Part shown: one piece after another, positions 7,280 to 14,647 of the stretch
Layout of the letters: the number at the start of each line of letters is the position of its first letter
Numbering within the stretch: position 1 is the stretch's first letter
Assembly (NCBI GenBank): GCA_046728155.1
Contig: JBKPDY010000152.1
Coordinates: 1-22,897, forward strand
Length of the DNA stretch: 22,897 bases
Direction: 5' to 3'
Source of the DNA: CAWDLX01 sp046728155
GTDB lineage: Bacteria; Actinomycetota; Actinomycetes; Mycobacteriales; Micromonosporaceae
Translations under genes and position numbers: made by a program
The notes under the pieces: generated by a model
Seen by the model: only the letters and a program-made list of their open reading frames with translations
Told to the model about the DNA's origin: nothing
The model's database searches: none

Positions 7280-7623
7280 GTTGCCAGTCAGGGCCCACGC
7301 CGGCGGGGTGGTCGACCGCATGGGGTGGTGTGGCCCGTCCGTTGCCGGCCACCCCACACGGCGCCGCACAGTCCGCCGCGGTCGTAGCGTCCTCGCCGCC
7401 GTCCCATCGGTCCCGGACGGTCCACCCCGCGCAGTCTGTGCGGCTGTCTGGATGAAACCGTCGCCGGTGGGGGTTTCGCCGTGGTGAGGCTGGTGTTTCC
7501 GGGTGGCTAATTCACGGGCGGCCCGACGTGGCGCCGCTCACAGTTCACGGGTTTACCAGCACGTAGGGCCCACCCTTATTGGACGGATCCGTCGGTAGGG
7601 TGCCCCTGCTTGCAACGGGCGCT
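7280..7623. other. Gene-free interval upstream of the rplM promoter
   Basis: I find no convincing coding region here on either strand. There are two small inverted repeats: TGGGGTGG (7321-7328) with CCACCCCA (7349-7356), and GAAACC (7454-7459) with GGTTTC (7472-7477). Translated fragments in all frames are low-complexity and match no family I know. It could hold a small RNA or a decayed gene, but nothing visible proves it. Confidence 0.5.
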
Positions 7624-7653
7624 TTGACCCTGCCCGACACCGACCGGTACCAT
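7624..7653 (+). promoter_or_regulatory. Probable housekeeping promoter of rplM-rpsI
   Basis: TTGACC (7624-7629), 18-nt spacer, TACCAT (7648-7653). Both boxes are close to the actinobacterial sigma-70 consensus. Transcription would begin near 7660, giving a leader of about 87 nt that contains the hairpin at 7668-7717. Confidence 0.65.
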
Positions 7654-7667
7654 GATGTGCTGTTGTC

Positions 7668-7717
7668 CGAGAGCTTTGGCGTCCCTGACCGGGGCGCCCC
7701 TACGGTCAGCGCTCTCG
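7668..7717 (+). promoter_or_regulatory. Two-tier hairpin in the rplM leader, possible autoregulatory site
   Basis: The outer stem CGAGAGC (7668-7674) pairs with GCTCTCG (7711-7717). The inner stem CTGACC (7685-7690) pairs with GGTCAG (7704-7709). The internal loop is 10 nt on one side and 1 nt on the other. It sits at the predicted 5' end of the rplM mRNA. L13 leaders with autogenous control are known in other bacteria; whether L13 binds this one is inference. Confidence 0.5.
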
Positions 7718-7746
7718 AGAATCGACCAACGAGACAAGGTAGTCCT

Positions 7747-8190
7747 GTGCGTACGTACAGTCCCAAGCCGGGTGAGATCGAGCGCCGGTGGCACGTCATC
7801 GATGCGGCCGACGTGGTGCTGGGCCGCCTCGCGACCCAGGCGGCCGCGCTCCTGCGTGGCAAGCACAAGCCGGTCTTCGCCCCCCACGTCGACACCGGAG
7901 ACTTTGTCATCGTCATCAACGCCGGCAAGGTCGCGCTGACCGGCAACAAGCGACAGACCAAGGTGGCCCACCGGCACTCCGGGTACCCGGGCGGATTGAC
8001 CTCGGTGCGGTACGGGGATCTGCTGGAGAAGCATCCGGAGAAGGCGGTCGAGCTCGCCGTGAAGGGCATGCTCCCGCACAACCGGCTCGGCCGGAAGCTG
8101 ATCACCAAGCTCAAGGTCTACGCCGGAGCCGAGCACCCGCACGCCGCCCAGCAGCCGGTCCCGTTCGAGATCAAGCAGATCGCGCAGTAG
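7747..8190 (+). CDS. rplM: 50S ribosomal protein L13
   Basis: L13 is an early-assembling 23S rRNA-binding protein of the large subunit. The 147-aa product has the family hallmarks: RRWHVIDAADVVLGRLATQAA, LRGKHKPVFAPHVDTGDFVIVINA, KVALTGNKRQTK, the HSGYPGGL loop and AVKGMLPHNRLGRK. Length is standard for actinobacteria. The GTG at 7747 gives the expected MRTYSPKPGE start and has AAGGT at 7736-7740, 6 nt upstream. rpsI follows after 20 nt, the universal L13-S9 pair. A promoter and a leader hairpin lie upstream. Confidence 0.98.
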   Translation: MRTYSPKPGEIERRWHVIDAADVVLGRLATQAAALLRGKHKPVFAPHVDTGDFVIVINAGKVALTGNKRQTKVAHRHSGYPGGLTSVRYGDLLEKHPEKAVELAVKGMLPHNRLGRKLITKLKVYAGAEHPHAAQQPVPFEIKQIAQ

Positions 8191-8210
8191 GCGCAGGCGA
8201 AGGAAGAGAA

Positions 8211-8705
8211 GTGACCGAGAGCATCGAGACCGAGGCACCCGCGGCCGCCGAGGCCGTGGTGGAGGTGCCGGCGACGCCCACGCCCGCTCCGAAGGCGCCG
8301 CGCAGCGTTCCCCGCACCGAGCGACCCATCCAGACCGTGGGCCGGCGCAAGGAAGCCATCGTCCGGGTCCGGATCGTCCCCGGTTCGGGCACGTTCACAC
8401 TCAACGGCCGGACCCTGGAGGCGTACTTCCCGAGCAAGGTCCATCAGCAGCTGGTCCGCGAGCCGCTCACCGTCGCCGACCGGGTCGGGACCCTCGACGT
8501 GATCGCCAACCTGCGTGGCGGGGGTGTCACGGGTCAGGCCGGCGCACTCCGCCTCGCGATCGCACGCGCCCTGTGCGACCTCGACGGCGATGATCGCCCA
8601 TCGCTCAAGAAGGCCGGCTTCCTGACCCGCGACGCGCGCGTCAAGGAGAGCAAGAAGTACGGTCTCAAGAAGGCCCGTAAGGCCCCGCAGTACTCGAAGC
8701 GCTAG
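8211..8705 (+). CDS. rpsI: 30S ribosomal protein S9
   Basis: S9 binds the small-subunit head, and its C-terminal tail reaches the P-site tRNA. The 164-aa protein begins with a ~40-residue Ala/Pro/Glu-rich extension typical of actinobacterial S9. The core follows: TVGRRKEAIVRVRIVPG, RGGGVTGQAGALRLAIARAL and LTRDARVKESKKYGLKKARKAPQYSKR, ending in the conserved YSKR. The GTG at 8211 follows AGGAAG (8201-8206). It is cotranscribed with rplM. Three palindromic elements lie after the stop. Confidence 0.98.
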   Translation: MTESIETEAPAAAEAVVEVPATPTPAPKAPRSVPRTERPIQTVGRRKEAIVRVRIVPGSGTFTLNGRTLEAYFPSKVHQQLVREPLTVADRVGTLDVIANLRGGGVTGQAGALRLAIARALCDLDGDDRPSLKKAGFLTRDARVKESKKYGLKKARKAPQYSKR

Positions 8706-8719
8706 CCGTACCCCCGGGC

Positions 8720-8744
8720 ACCACGCGTGGTTGGGGTGCGCACC
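8720..8744. repeat. Two adjacent perfect palindromes after rpsI
   Basis: ACCACGCGTGGT (8720-8731, 12 bp) and GGTGCGCACC (8735-8744, 10 bp) are each perfectly self-complementary and 3 nt apart. They may be protein-binding sites or part of the terminator region. Confidence 0.75.
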
Positions 8745-8756
8745 GCTCAACGCATC

Positions 8757-8797
8757 GGCCGGGCCGCCCACCGGGGCGGGCCCGGCCGTCGGCTTTC
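8757..8797 (+). terminator. GC-rich hairpin between rpsI and glmM, likely terminator or attenuator
   Basis: GGCCGGGCC (8757-8765) pairs with GGCCCGGCC (8779-8787). The stem extends inward by GCCC/GGGC with one bulged base. A short GGCTTTCT follows, only a poor U-tract. glmM starts 35 nt after the stem, so partial read-through is plausible. Confidence 0.5.
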
Positions 8798-8821
8798 TGA
8801 GCATCGAACGGAAGGATTTCA

Positions 8822-10162
8822 GTGGGGCGTCATTTCGGCACGGACGGCATTCGCGGCCTGGCCAATGGGGACCTGAGTCCGGAACTTGCGCTCTCGGTGG
8901 CGCTGGCCGCGGCGGCCGTGCTGGCTGAATCGGATCGCTCACACGTGCCGCTCGCAGTCGTCGGACGGGATTCGCGAGCCAGCGGCGAGATGCTCGAGGC
9001 CGCGATCGTGGCGGGTCTCGCGAGCGCAGGTGCCACGGTCGTACGGGTCGGCGTGCTGCCTACGCCTGGGGTGGCTTACCTGACGGCCGAGGCCGGCGCC
9101 GACATCGGCGTCGTCCTGTCCGCCTCGCATAACCCCATGCCGGACAACGGCATCAAGCTGTTCGCGGCCGGCGGCCACAAGCTGCCGGACGAGGTCGAAG
9201 AACGCATCGAGGCGGTCATGTCGGCGACCGACCGCTTGCATCGGCCCATCGGCGCGGGGGTCGGCCGGGTGCACGACCTCGTTGACGGAGCGGACCACTA
9301 CGTCAAGCACCTCGTCGACTCGACACCGCGACGGCTGACCGGCATCCGGGTCGTCGTGGACTGCGCCAATGGCGCCGCGAGCGAGGTCGCGCCGCAGGCG
9401 TACCAGGACGCCGGCGCTCACGTGACCGTCATCAACGCCGAACCGGATGGGCACAACATCAACGACGGGTGCGGGTCCACCCATCTCGAGGCCGTACGGG
9501 CGGCCGTCGTCGAGCACGGCGCCGATCTCGGCATTGCCCATGACGGGGACGCCGACCGGGCGCTCGCGGTCGACGCATCGGGCGCGGTGGTCGACGGTGA
9601 CGAGATCATGGCCATCGTCGCGGTCGCCATGCACAAAGCCGGCACGCTGACTGCCGACACGCTGGTGGCGACGGTGATGAGCAACCTCGGTCTGCGCCTG
9701 GCCATGCAGAAGCATGGGATCACCTTGCTCGAAACGGCTGTTGGCGACCGGTATGTGCTCGAGACGTTGCGCGCCAAGGGTCTTGCGCTCGGTGGCGAGC
9801 AGAGTGGACACATCATTCTGCCCGCGTTCGCCACGACCGGCGACGGTATCCTGACCGCCCTGCACCTAATGGGTCGGATGGCCGAGACCGGCCGGCCGCT
9901 GGCCGACCTAGCGTCCATCATGACCAAACTGCCCCAGAAGCTGGTGAACGTGCGGGTCTTCGACAAGTCAGCCGCAGTCTCCGCGCCAGCCGTCCTGGCC
10001 GCCGTGGCCGAGGCCGAAGCATCCTTGCATGGCACGGGACGCGTCCTGCTCCGTCCATCCGGGACAGAGCCGCTGGTACGGGTGATGGTGGAGGCCGGGA
10101 CGGCCGAGATCGCCGATGCGGTGGCCCATCGGATCGCCGACGAGGTCCGGGCCGCCGGCTGA
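8822..10162 (+). CDS. glmM: Phosphoglucosamine mutase
   Basis: GlmM interconverts glucosamine-6-phosphate and glucosamine-1-phosphate in the cytoplasm, the step before UDP-GlcNAc and hence peptidoglycan. The 446-aa protein has every alpha-D-phosphohexomutase motif. These are the N-terminal GRHFGTDGIRG, the phosphoserine loop VLSASHNPMPDNG with catalytic Ser102, the metal site DGDADR (241-246), the sugar-binding GGEQSGH (324-330) and the phosphate-binding RPSGTEPLVR (411-420). Length is normal. The GTG at 8822 follows GGAAGGA (8810-8816). The position just after rpsI is typical of actinobacteria. GlmS, the preceding enzyme of the pathway, is encoded 1.5 kb further on. Confidence 0.98.
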   Translation: MGRHFGTDGIRGLANGDLSPELALSVALAAAAVLAESDRSHVPLAVVGRDSRASGEMLEAAIVAGLASAGATVVRVGVLPTPGVAYLTAEAGADIGVVLSASHNPMPDNGIKLFAAGGHKLPDEVEERIEAVMSATDRLHRPIGAGVGRVHDLVDGADHYVKHLVDSTPRRLTGIRVVVDCANGAASEVAPQAYQDAGAHVTVINAEPDGHNINDGCGSTHLEAVRAAVVEHGADLGIAHDGDADRALAVDASGAVVDGDEIMAIVAVAMHKAGTLTADTLVATVMSNLGLRLAMQKHGITLLETAVGDRYVLETLRAKGLALGGEQSGHIILPAFATTGDGILTALHLMGRMAETGRPLADLASIMTKLPQKLVNVRVFDKSAAVSAPAVLAAVAEAEASLHGTGRVLLRPSGTEPLVRVMVEAGTAEIADAVAHRIADEVRAAG

Positions 10163-10213
10163 CCCCGCTTGCCCGACCGGGTGAGCACCGCGTGCCGACC
10201 AACACCATGCCGG

Positions 10214-11401
10214 TCAGCGCAGCGAGCGGAGCCGATCGATCGCCTCGGAGAGAACCTCGCCGCGCTTGACGAACGTGAAGCGGATCAGGTGGCGGCCCGC
10301 GTCCACGTTGTCGTAGAAGACCTGGGTCGGGATGGCCACCACGCCACAGCGCCGCGGCAGGGCTTGGCAGAACTCGACTCCGTCAGTGCCGCCCAGCGGC
10401 GTGATGTCCGCGGTGACAAAGTATCCGCCCTCCGGGGTCAGCGCACCGAATCCGGCGTCGGCCAGTCCGGCCACGAGGAGGTCGCGGCGGCGCTGAAGGT
10501 CCTCGCGGAGGGGTTCGGTGTACTCGGTGGACAGTCCTAACGCGACAGCCACCGCCGGCTGCAGCGGAGCGCCGTTGACGAATGTGAGGAACTGTTTGAC
10601 CCGTAGCGCCGCGGCAACCAGCGCCGGTGGCCCACTGACCCAGCCGACCTTCCATCCTGTGCAAGAGAACGTCTTGCTCGCCGAGGAGATCCGCAGGGTC
10701 CGTTCGCGCATGCCGGGCAGGGAGGCGAGCGGGAGGTGGGGACCGGACGCGTCGGTGTAGACGAGATGCTCGTAGACCTCGTCCGTGATCGCGATCGCGT
10801 CGTACTCCCGACACAGCTCGGCGATGAGGTCCAGCTCCGCCGCGGTGAAGACCTTTCCGGTCGGGTTGTGCGGGGAGTTGAGCAGCACGAGGCGGGTGCG
10901 CGGGGAGAACGCCGCTCGAAGCTCATCCGGGTTGAACGCGTAGCGTCCGTCCGGCCCGGGTCGCAGGGTCACCGGCCGACGGACGCCGTGCGCGAGACTG
11001 ATGCAGGCGGCGTACGAGTCGTAGAAGGGCTCGAACGCGACGACCTCATCACCCGTCTCGCACAGCGCGAGGATCGACGCGGCGATGGCCTCGGTCGCCC
11101 CGGCCGTCACGACGATCTCGGTCTCCGGGTCGTACGTCAGTCCCCACGACCGTTCCTGCTGCTCGGCGACCGCCGAGCGAAGCTCCGGGACGCCCCGGCC
11201 CGGCGGGTACTGGTTCCGACCGGTCCGGATCGCATCGACCGCGGCTTCGAGCATCTGCGGTGGCCCGTCGGTGTCGGGAAAGCCCTGACCCAGGTTGACC
11301 GACCCCGTCCGTACTGCCAGAGCGGACATCTCCGCGAAGATCGTGGTGCCGAAGGAGCGCATCCGCTCCACCAACGGATCCGGACGGGCGACAAAGGTCA
11401 T
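10214..11401 (-). CDS. PLP-dependent class I/II aminotransferase, DapC-like
   Basis: A fold-type I aminotransferase of 395 aa. It has NLGQGFPDTDGP (36-47), NQYPPGRG (63-70), GATEAIAAS, NSPHNPTG (175-182) with the PLP-contacting asparagine, TDEVYEH (206-212) with Asp207 for the pyridine nitrogen, and SSASKTFSCTGWK with the Schiff-base lysine at 243. The C-terminal RFTF holds the substrate-carboxylate arginine. From memory the sequence resembles mycobacterial DapC (N-succinyl-diaminopimelate aminotransferase) and the related methionine/kynurenine aminotransferases; the true substrate is uncertain. A DAP role would fit its place between the glmM and glmS peptidoglycan-precursor genes. I chose the ATG at 11401 because homology begins there. 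It is convergent with glmM, and a 17-bp inverted repeat lies upstream. Confidence 0.92.
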   Translation of the reverse strand: MTFVARPDPLVERMRSFGTTIFAEMSALAVRTGSVNLGQGFPDTDGPPQMLEAAVDAIRTGRNQYPPGRGVPELRSAVAEQQERSWGLTYDPETEIVVTAGATEAIAASILALCETGDEVVAFEPFYDSYAACISLAHGVRRPVTLRPGPDGRYAFNPDELRAAFSPRTRLVLLNSPHNPTGKVFTAAELDLIAELCREYDAIAITDEVYEHLVYTDASGPHLPLASLPGMRERTLRISSASKTFSCTGWKVGWVSGPPALVAAALRVKQFLTFVNGAPLQPAVAVALGLSTEYTEPLREDLQRRRDLLVAGLADAGFGALTPEGGYFVTADITPLGGTDGVEFCQALPRRCGVVAIPTQVFYDNVDAGRHLIRFTFVKRGEVLSEAIDRLRSLR

Positions 11402-11454
11402 GGCCCATTCTGTCCCGGGCCGACTCGGTGTCCGTCCCGAGCCGCCGGTCCGGT

Positions 11455-11514
11455 GATCCGTTTCCTCCGCGCAATCGTGCAGTAATCTCGCCATTCTCGC
11501 GGAGGAAACGGATC
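11455..11514. promoter_or_regulatory. Perfect 17-bp inverted repeat upstream of the aminotransferase
   Basis: GATCCGTTTCCTCCGCG (11455-11471) and CGCGGAGGAAACGGATC (11498-11514) are exact complements, with a 26-nt, more AT-rich loop. It lies 54 nt upstream of the aminotransferase start and 159 nt upstream of glmS. Its place between divergent genes suggests a two-arm operator; a small mobile-element remnant or a structured RNA are alternatives. Confidence 0.9.
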
Positions 11515-11660
11515 TTCGACCTCGACCTGGCCGACATTTCCGACATAGGCGGGTCGGCGGAGCCAGATGCAACGGTACAAACTCGGCAGCGGGCGGGTTT
11601 CGCTCAAGTCGGCTGCGCGAAAGTCAGGATTCTGCGCAGGCCTGGTGTGCGGAGGTCCGC

Positions 11661-11666
11661 TAGGCT
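11661..11666 (+). promoter_or_regulatory. Putative -10 box of a leaderless glmS promoter
   Basis: TAGGCT, then 7 nt, then the ATG at 11674. The nearest Shine-Dalgarno-like GGAGGT (11651-11656) is 17 nt from the ATG, too far for normal use. This supports a leaderless transcript. Confidence 0.5.
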
Positions 11667-11673
11667 ACCGGCC

Positions 11674-13575
11674 ATGTGCGGAATCGTGGGGTACGTCGGG
11701 GCGCGCTCCGCGCTCTCGATCGTGTTGGACGGCCTGCGTCGGCTGGAGTACCGCGGCTACGACTCGGCCGGCGTGGCGATGGTCAGCGACGACACGCTGC
11801 TCACCTGCAAGCGGGCGGGAAAGCTGGTCAACCTCGAGCGGGCGTTGGCCGACGGCGGGCCCGGCGACGGCTTCGAGCAGGCGACCACCGGCATCGGGCA
11901 CACCCGGTGGGCGACTCACGGCGGACCGACGGACCGCAACGCGCACCCGCATCTGTCCCGCGACGGTCGCATCGCGATCATCCACAATGGAATCATCGAG
12001 AACTTCGCCCGGCTGCGGGCCGAACTCGAGGCCAGCGGTGTCGAGTTCAGCAGTGACACCGATACGGAGACCGCCGCGCACCTGCTCGACAGCGAGCTGA
12101 CCGCGCTGCGGACAAAGGCCGGCCCAGACCTCGCGAGGATCGACCAGGCCCGACTGCTCGCCGAGGCGATGCGGCGGGTCTGCCAGCGGCTGGAGGGAGC
12201 GTTCACCCTGCTCGCCGTGGACGCCGACACTCCGCACGCCGTCGTGGGGGCCCGGCGCAACTCCCCGCTCGTGGTCGGGCGCGGCGGGGCTGAGAACTTC
12301 CTCGCTAGCGACGTGGCCGCCTTCATCGAGCACACCCGCGAGGCGGTCGAGCTGGGCCAGGACCAGGTCGTCCTCATCACCTCGGATCTGATCGAGATCA
12401 CCGACTTCGCAGGGAATCCGGCCCAGGGCAAGGTTTTCCACGTCGACTGGGACGCCTCGGCCGCCGAGAAGGGCGGCTACGACTACTTCATGCTCAAGGA
12501 AATCGCGGAGCAGCCGCGGGCCGTGGCCGATACTCTGCGGGGCCGGCTCGCCGAGGACGGACGGACGCTGCAACTCGACGAGATGCGCATCTCCGAAGAG
12601 GACATCCGCGATGTCGAGAAGGTCTACATCGTGGCCTGCGGGACGGCCTACCACGCCGGCCTGGTGGCGAAGTACGTCGTCGAGCACTGGACCCGCATCC
12701 CGTGCGAGGTCGAGCTGGCCAGCGAGTTCCGTTACCGCGACCCGGTGCTGGACCGCTCGACGCTGGTCGTGGCGATCTCCCAGTCGGGCGAGACGATGGA
12801 CACGCTCATGGCCCTGCGCCACGCCCGGGAGCAGAAGGCGCGGGTGCTGGCGATCTGCAACACGAACGGCTCCACGATCCCGCGCGAGTCGGACGCGGTC
12901 CTGTACACCCACGCCGGACCGGAGGTGGCGGTCGCATCGACCAAGGCCTTCCTCACCCAGCTTGTCGCCTGCTACCTCGTCGGCCTTCACCTCGCCCAGG
13001 TCCGGGGCAACATGTACCCGGACGAGATCCGAACGGTGCTGGGGCAGTTGCAGGCGATGCCGCGGGCGGTCGAGGAGGTACTGGAGACGATCGAAGGGGT
13101 CCAGGAGTTGGCCCGGGGGATGGCTCAGTCGCGATCCGTGCTCTTCATCGGCCGGCACGTGGGTTATCCGGTCGCCCTCGAAGGTGCGCTCAAGCTCAAG
13201 GAGCTGGCCTACATGCATGCGGAAGGGTTCGCAGCCGGCGAACTGAAGCACGGGCCGATCGCGTTGATCGACGAGGGAACCCCCGTGGTCTGTGTGGTCC
13301 CGTCCCCGTACGGCTCCGTGATGCACGACAAGATCATGTCGAACATCCAGGAGGTTCGGGCCCGGGGGGCGAGGACGGTCATCATCGCGGAGCGCGGAGA
13401 TGAGTCGGTGCGCCGCTTCGCCGACCACCTCATCGAGGTACCGGTGACGCCGACCCTGCTGGCGCCGCTCGTGACGACGGTTCCCTTGCAAGTGCTGGCG
13501 TGCGAGATCGCCACTGCCCGTGGCCACGATGTCGACCAGCCCCGCAACCTGGCGAAGTCGGTCACCGTCGAGTGA
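11674..13575 (+). CDS. glmS: Glutamine-fructose-6-phosphate aminotransferase (isomerizing)
   Basis: GlmS makes glucosamine-6-phosphate from fructose-6-phosphate and glutamine, the first committed step to UDP-GlcNAc. The 633-aa product begins MCGIVGYVG; Cys2 becomes the N-terminal nucleophile after methionine removal. The glutaminase domain (about 1-230) shows RLEYRGYDSAG, HTRWATHG and HNGIIENF. Two sugar-isomerase (SIS) domains follow, with YIVACGTAYHAG, ISQSGETMDT, STKAFLTQ and EGFAAGELKHGPIALI, and the canonical end DQPRNLAKSVTVE. The ATG at 11674 is fixed by the catalytic cysteine. The stop overlaps the start of the LysE-type gene by 4 nt (GTGA). No ribozyme-like leader is seen; regulation may be through the leaderless promoter. 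Confidence 0.98.
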   Translation: MCGIVGYVGARSALSIVLDGLRRLEYRGYDSAGVAMVSDDTLLTCKRAGKLVNLERALADGGPGDGFEQATTGIGHTRWATHGGPTDRNAHPHLSRDGRIAIIHNGIIENFARLRAELEASGVEFSSDTDTETAAHLLDSELTALRTKAGPDLARIDQARLLAEAMRRVCQRLEGAFTLLAVDADTPHAVVGARRNSPLVVGRGGAENFLASDVAAFIEHTREAVELGQDQVVLITSDLIEITDFAGNPAQGKVFHVDWDASAAEKGGYDYFMLKEIAEQPRAVADTLRGRLAEDGRTLQLDEMRISEEDIRDVEKVYIVACGTAYHAGLVAKYVVEHWTRIPCEVELASEFRYRDPVLDRSTLVVAISQSGETMDTLMALRHAREQKARVLAICNTNGSTIPRESDAVLYTHAGPEVAVASTKAFLTQLVACYLVGLHLAQVRGNMYPDEIRTVLGQLQAMPRAVEEVLETIEGVQELARGMAQSRSVLFIGRHVGYPVALEGALKLKELAYMHAEGFAAGELKHGPIALIDEGTPVVCVVPSPYGSVMHDKIMSNIQEVRARGARTVIIAERGDESVRRFADHLIEVPVTPTLLAPLVTTVPLQVLACEIATARGHDVDQPRNLAKSVTVE

Positions 13576-14204
13576 CCCACTCGTTCCTCGGTTTCGCGAT
13601 CTTCGCGGCGGTGGTGACGATCACGCCGGGCGTGGACACCCTTCTCGTCCTGCGCACCGCCGCATCAGCCGGACGGACGGCCGGCTTCGCGACAGTGGCC
13701 GGCATCGTCCTTGGTTGCCTGATCTGGGCCACGGTCAGCGCACTGGGTGTCACAGCGGTTCTCGCCGCGTCGCGGCTGGCGTTCGAGATACTGCGCGCGG
13801 CCGGCGCCGCGTACCTGCTATGGCTCGGCGTACGGGCGCTGTGGCGATCCCGTCAGCCCGTCCCCTCGGGCCACGTCGGCGGGGTGCGCCGGCATTCCCC
13901 GGTCCGGGCCTGGCGCACGGGCCTGACCACGAATCTTCTCAATCCCAAGGTGGGCGCCTTCTACCTGTCGGTGATGCCCGCCTTTCTCCCGCCGGGCGTA
14001 CCCGCACTCGGCGGCTCCCTCGCACTGGGGGCGATCCATGCGGTCGAAGGCATGATGTGGCTGACCACCTTGGTGCTGGCCGTCGGCCGCGCCCGGGCGT
14101 GGCTGGACCGACCGACGGTGGCGCGACGGCTGGAAGCGATCAGCGGCGTCGTCTTCGTCGGTTTTGGCTTGCGGCTCGCACTCGAGCATGCGCCGGCCCG
14201 TTGA
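13572..14204 (+). CDS. LysE/RhtB-family amino acid exporter
   Basis: LysE/RhtB proteins export amino acids or related small molecules across the inner membrane. The 210-aa length and the pattern of about six hydrophobic helices fit. The N-terminal signature TITPGVDTLLVLRTAASAGR matches the family's T-P-G-P-x-x-x-x-x-x motif, with Val in place of the second Pro. GVRALWRSR and the NLLNPKVGAFYLSVMPAFLP loop are also typical. The GTG at 13572 overlaps the glmS stop by 4 nt, so it is translationally coupled to glmS; coupling to an amino-sugar gene is not an obvious functional match. The exported substrate is unknown. Confidence 0.9.
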   Translation: MTHSFLGFAIFAAVVTITPGVDTLLVLRTAASAGRTAGFATVAGIVLGCLIWATVSALGVTAVLAASRLAFEILRAAGAAYLLWLGVRALWRSRQPVPSGHVGGVRRHSPVRAWRTGLTTNLLNPKVGAFYLSVMPAFLPPGVPALGGSLALGAIHAVEGMMWLTTLVLAVGRARAWLDRPTVARRLEAISGVVFVGFGLRLALEHAPAR

Positions 14205-14237
14205 GCCGAGCGGCTGGCTGACCGCCCGCGCTACCCA

Positions 14238-14243
14238 TAGGCT
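14238..14243 (+). promoter_or_regulatory. Putative -10 box of a leaderless acpS promoter
   Basis: TAGGCT, 7 nt, then the GTG at 14251, the same box and spacing as at glmS. No Shine-Dalgarno. Confidence 0.5.
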
Positions 14244-14250
14244 TCCTGGG

Positions 14251-14622
14251 GTGATCGTGTCCGTCGGCATGGACGTCGTGCTGGTCGACCGCTTCGTGGG
14301 GGCGATCGAACGCACACCGTTGCTCGCCGAAAGGCTCTTCACCGAGGCCGAACGCTTCACGGACTCCGGAAACCCGCGCCCGCCGGAGTCGCTGGCCGCC
14401 CGCTTCGCCGCGAAGGAGGCGGTGGCCAAAGCACTTGGTGCACCGAGCGGGCTGCACTGGCACGACTGCGAGATCGTGACCGACGGCGACGGGCGGCCGT
14501 GGCTGACGGTCTCCGGCTCGGTCGCGGCTGTGGCCGCCGAACGCGGGGTCAGCCGGTGGCATCTGTCGTTGTCCCACGATGGCGGTATCGCGTCCGCCAT
14601 GGTGGTCGCGGAGCGGGACTGA
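14251..14622 (+). CDS. acpS: Holo-[acyl-carrier-protein] synthase
   Basis: AcpS moves 4'-phosphopantetheine from CoA to the serine of acyl carrier protein, activating fatty-acid synthesis. The 123-aa product has the Mg-binding GMDVVLVDRF (Asp8) and the second family motif RFAAKEAVAKALG with Glu56, plus the C-terminal WHLSLSHDGGIASAMVVAE. Length is standard for AcpS-type phosphopantetheinyl transferases (about 120-130 aa). I chose the GTG at 14251 because it leaves five residues before GMD, as in homologues, and because TAGGCT is 7 nt upstream. The frame is open further upstream but that region is not conserved. nnr follows after 25 nt, a usual actinobacterial pairing. Confidence 0.95.
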   Translation: MIVSVGMDVVLVDRFVGAIERTPLLAERLFTEAERFTDSGNPRPPESLAARFAAKEAVAKALGAPSGLHWHDCEIVTDGDGRPWLTVSGSVAAVAAERGVSRWHLSLSHDGGIASAMVVAERD

Positions 14623-14647
14623 AGTATCCACGGGCGGAGGCGTAGCG

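Noticed and set aside
5741..7369. A 542-codon minus-strand frame covering the membrane-protein gene
   Set aside because: It is very Arg/Gly-rich, lacks hydrophobic pattern, and overlaps in another frame a protein with eight clear membrane helices.
10158..10218. 7-bp inverted repeat GCTGACC / GGTCAGC spanning the glmM and aminotransferase stops as a bidirectional terminator
   Set aside because: The loop is 47 nt, the stem does not extend and no T-tract follows, so chance pairing is as likely.
11428..11673. An 82-codon upstream extension of glmS in the same frame
   Set aside because: GlmS must begin MCGIVGY because Cys2 is the nucleophile after processing; the extension crosses the 17-bp inverted repeat and has no homology.
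11665..13527. A 620-codon open frame on the minus strand opposite glmS
   Set aside because: It mirrors the GC-biased codons of glmS, has no family motifs and no start signal, and glmS itself is beyond doubt.
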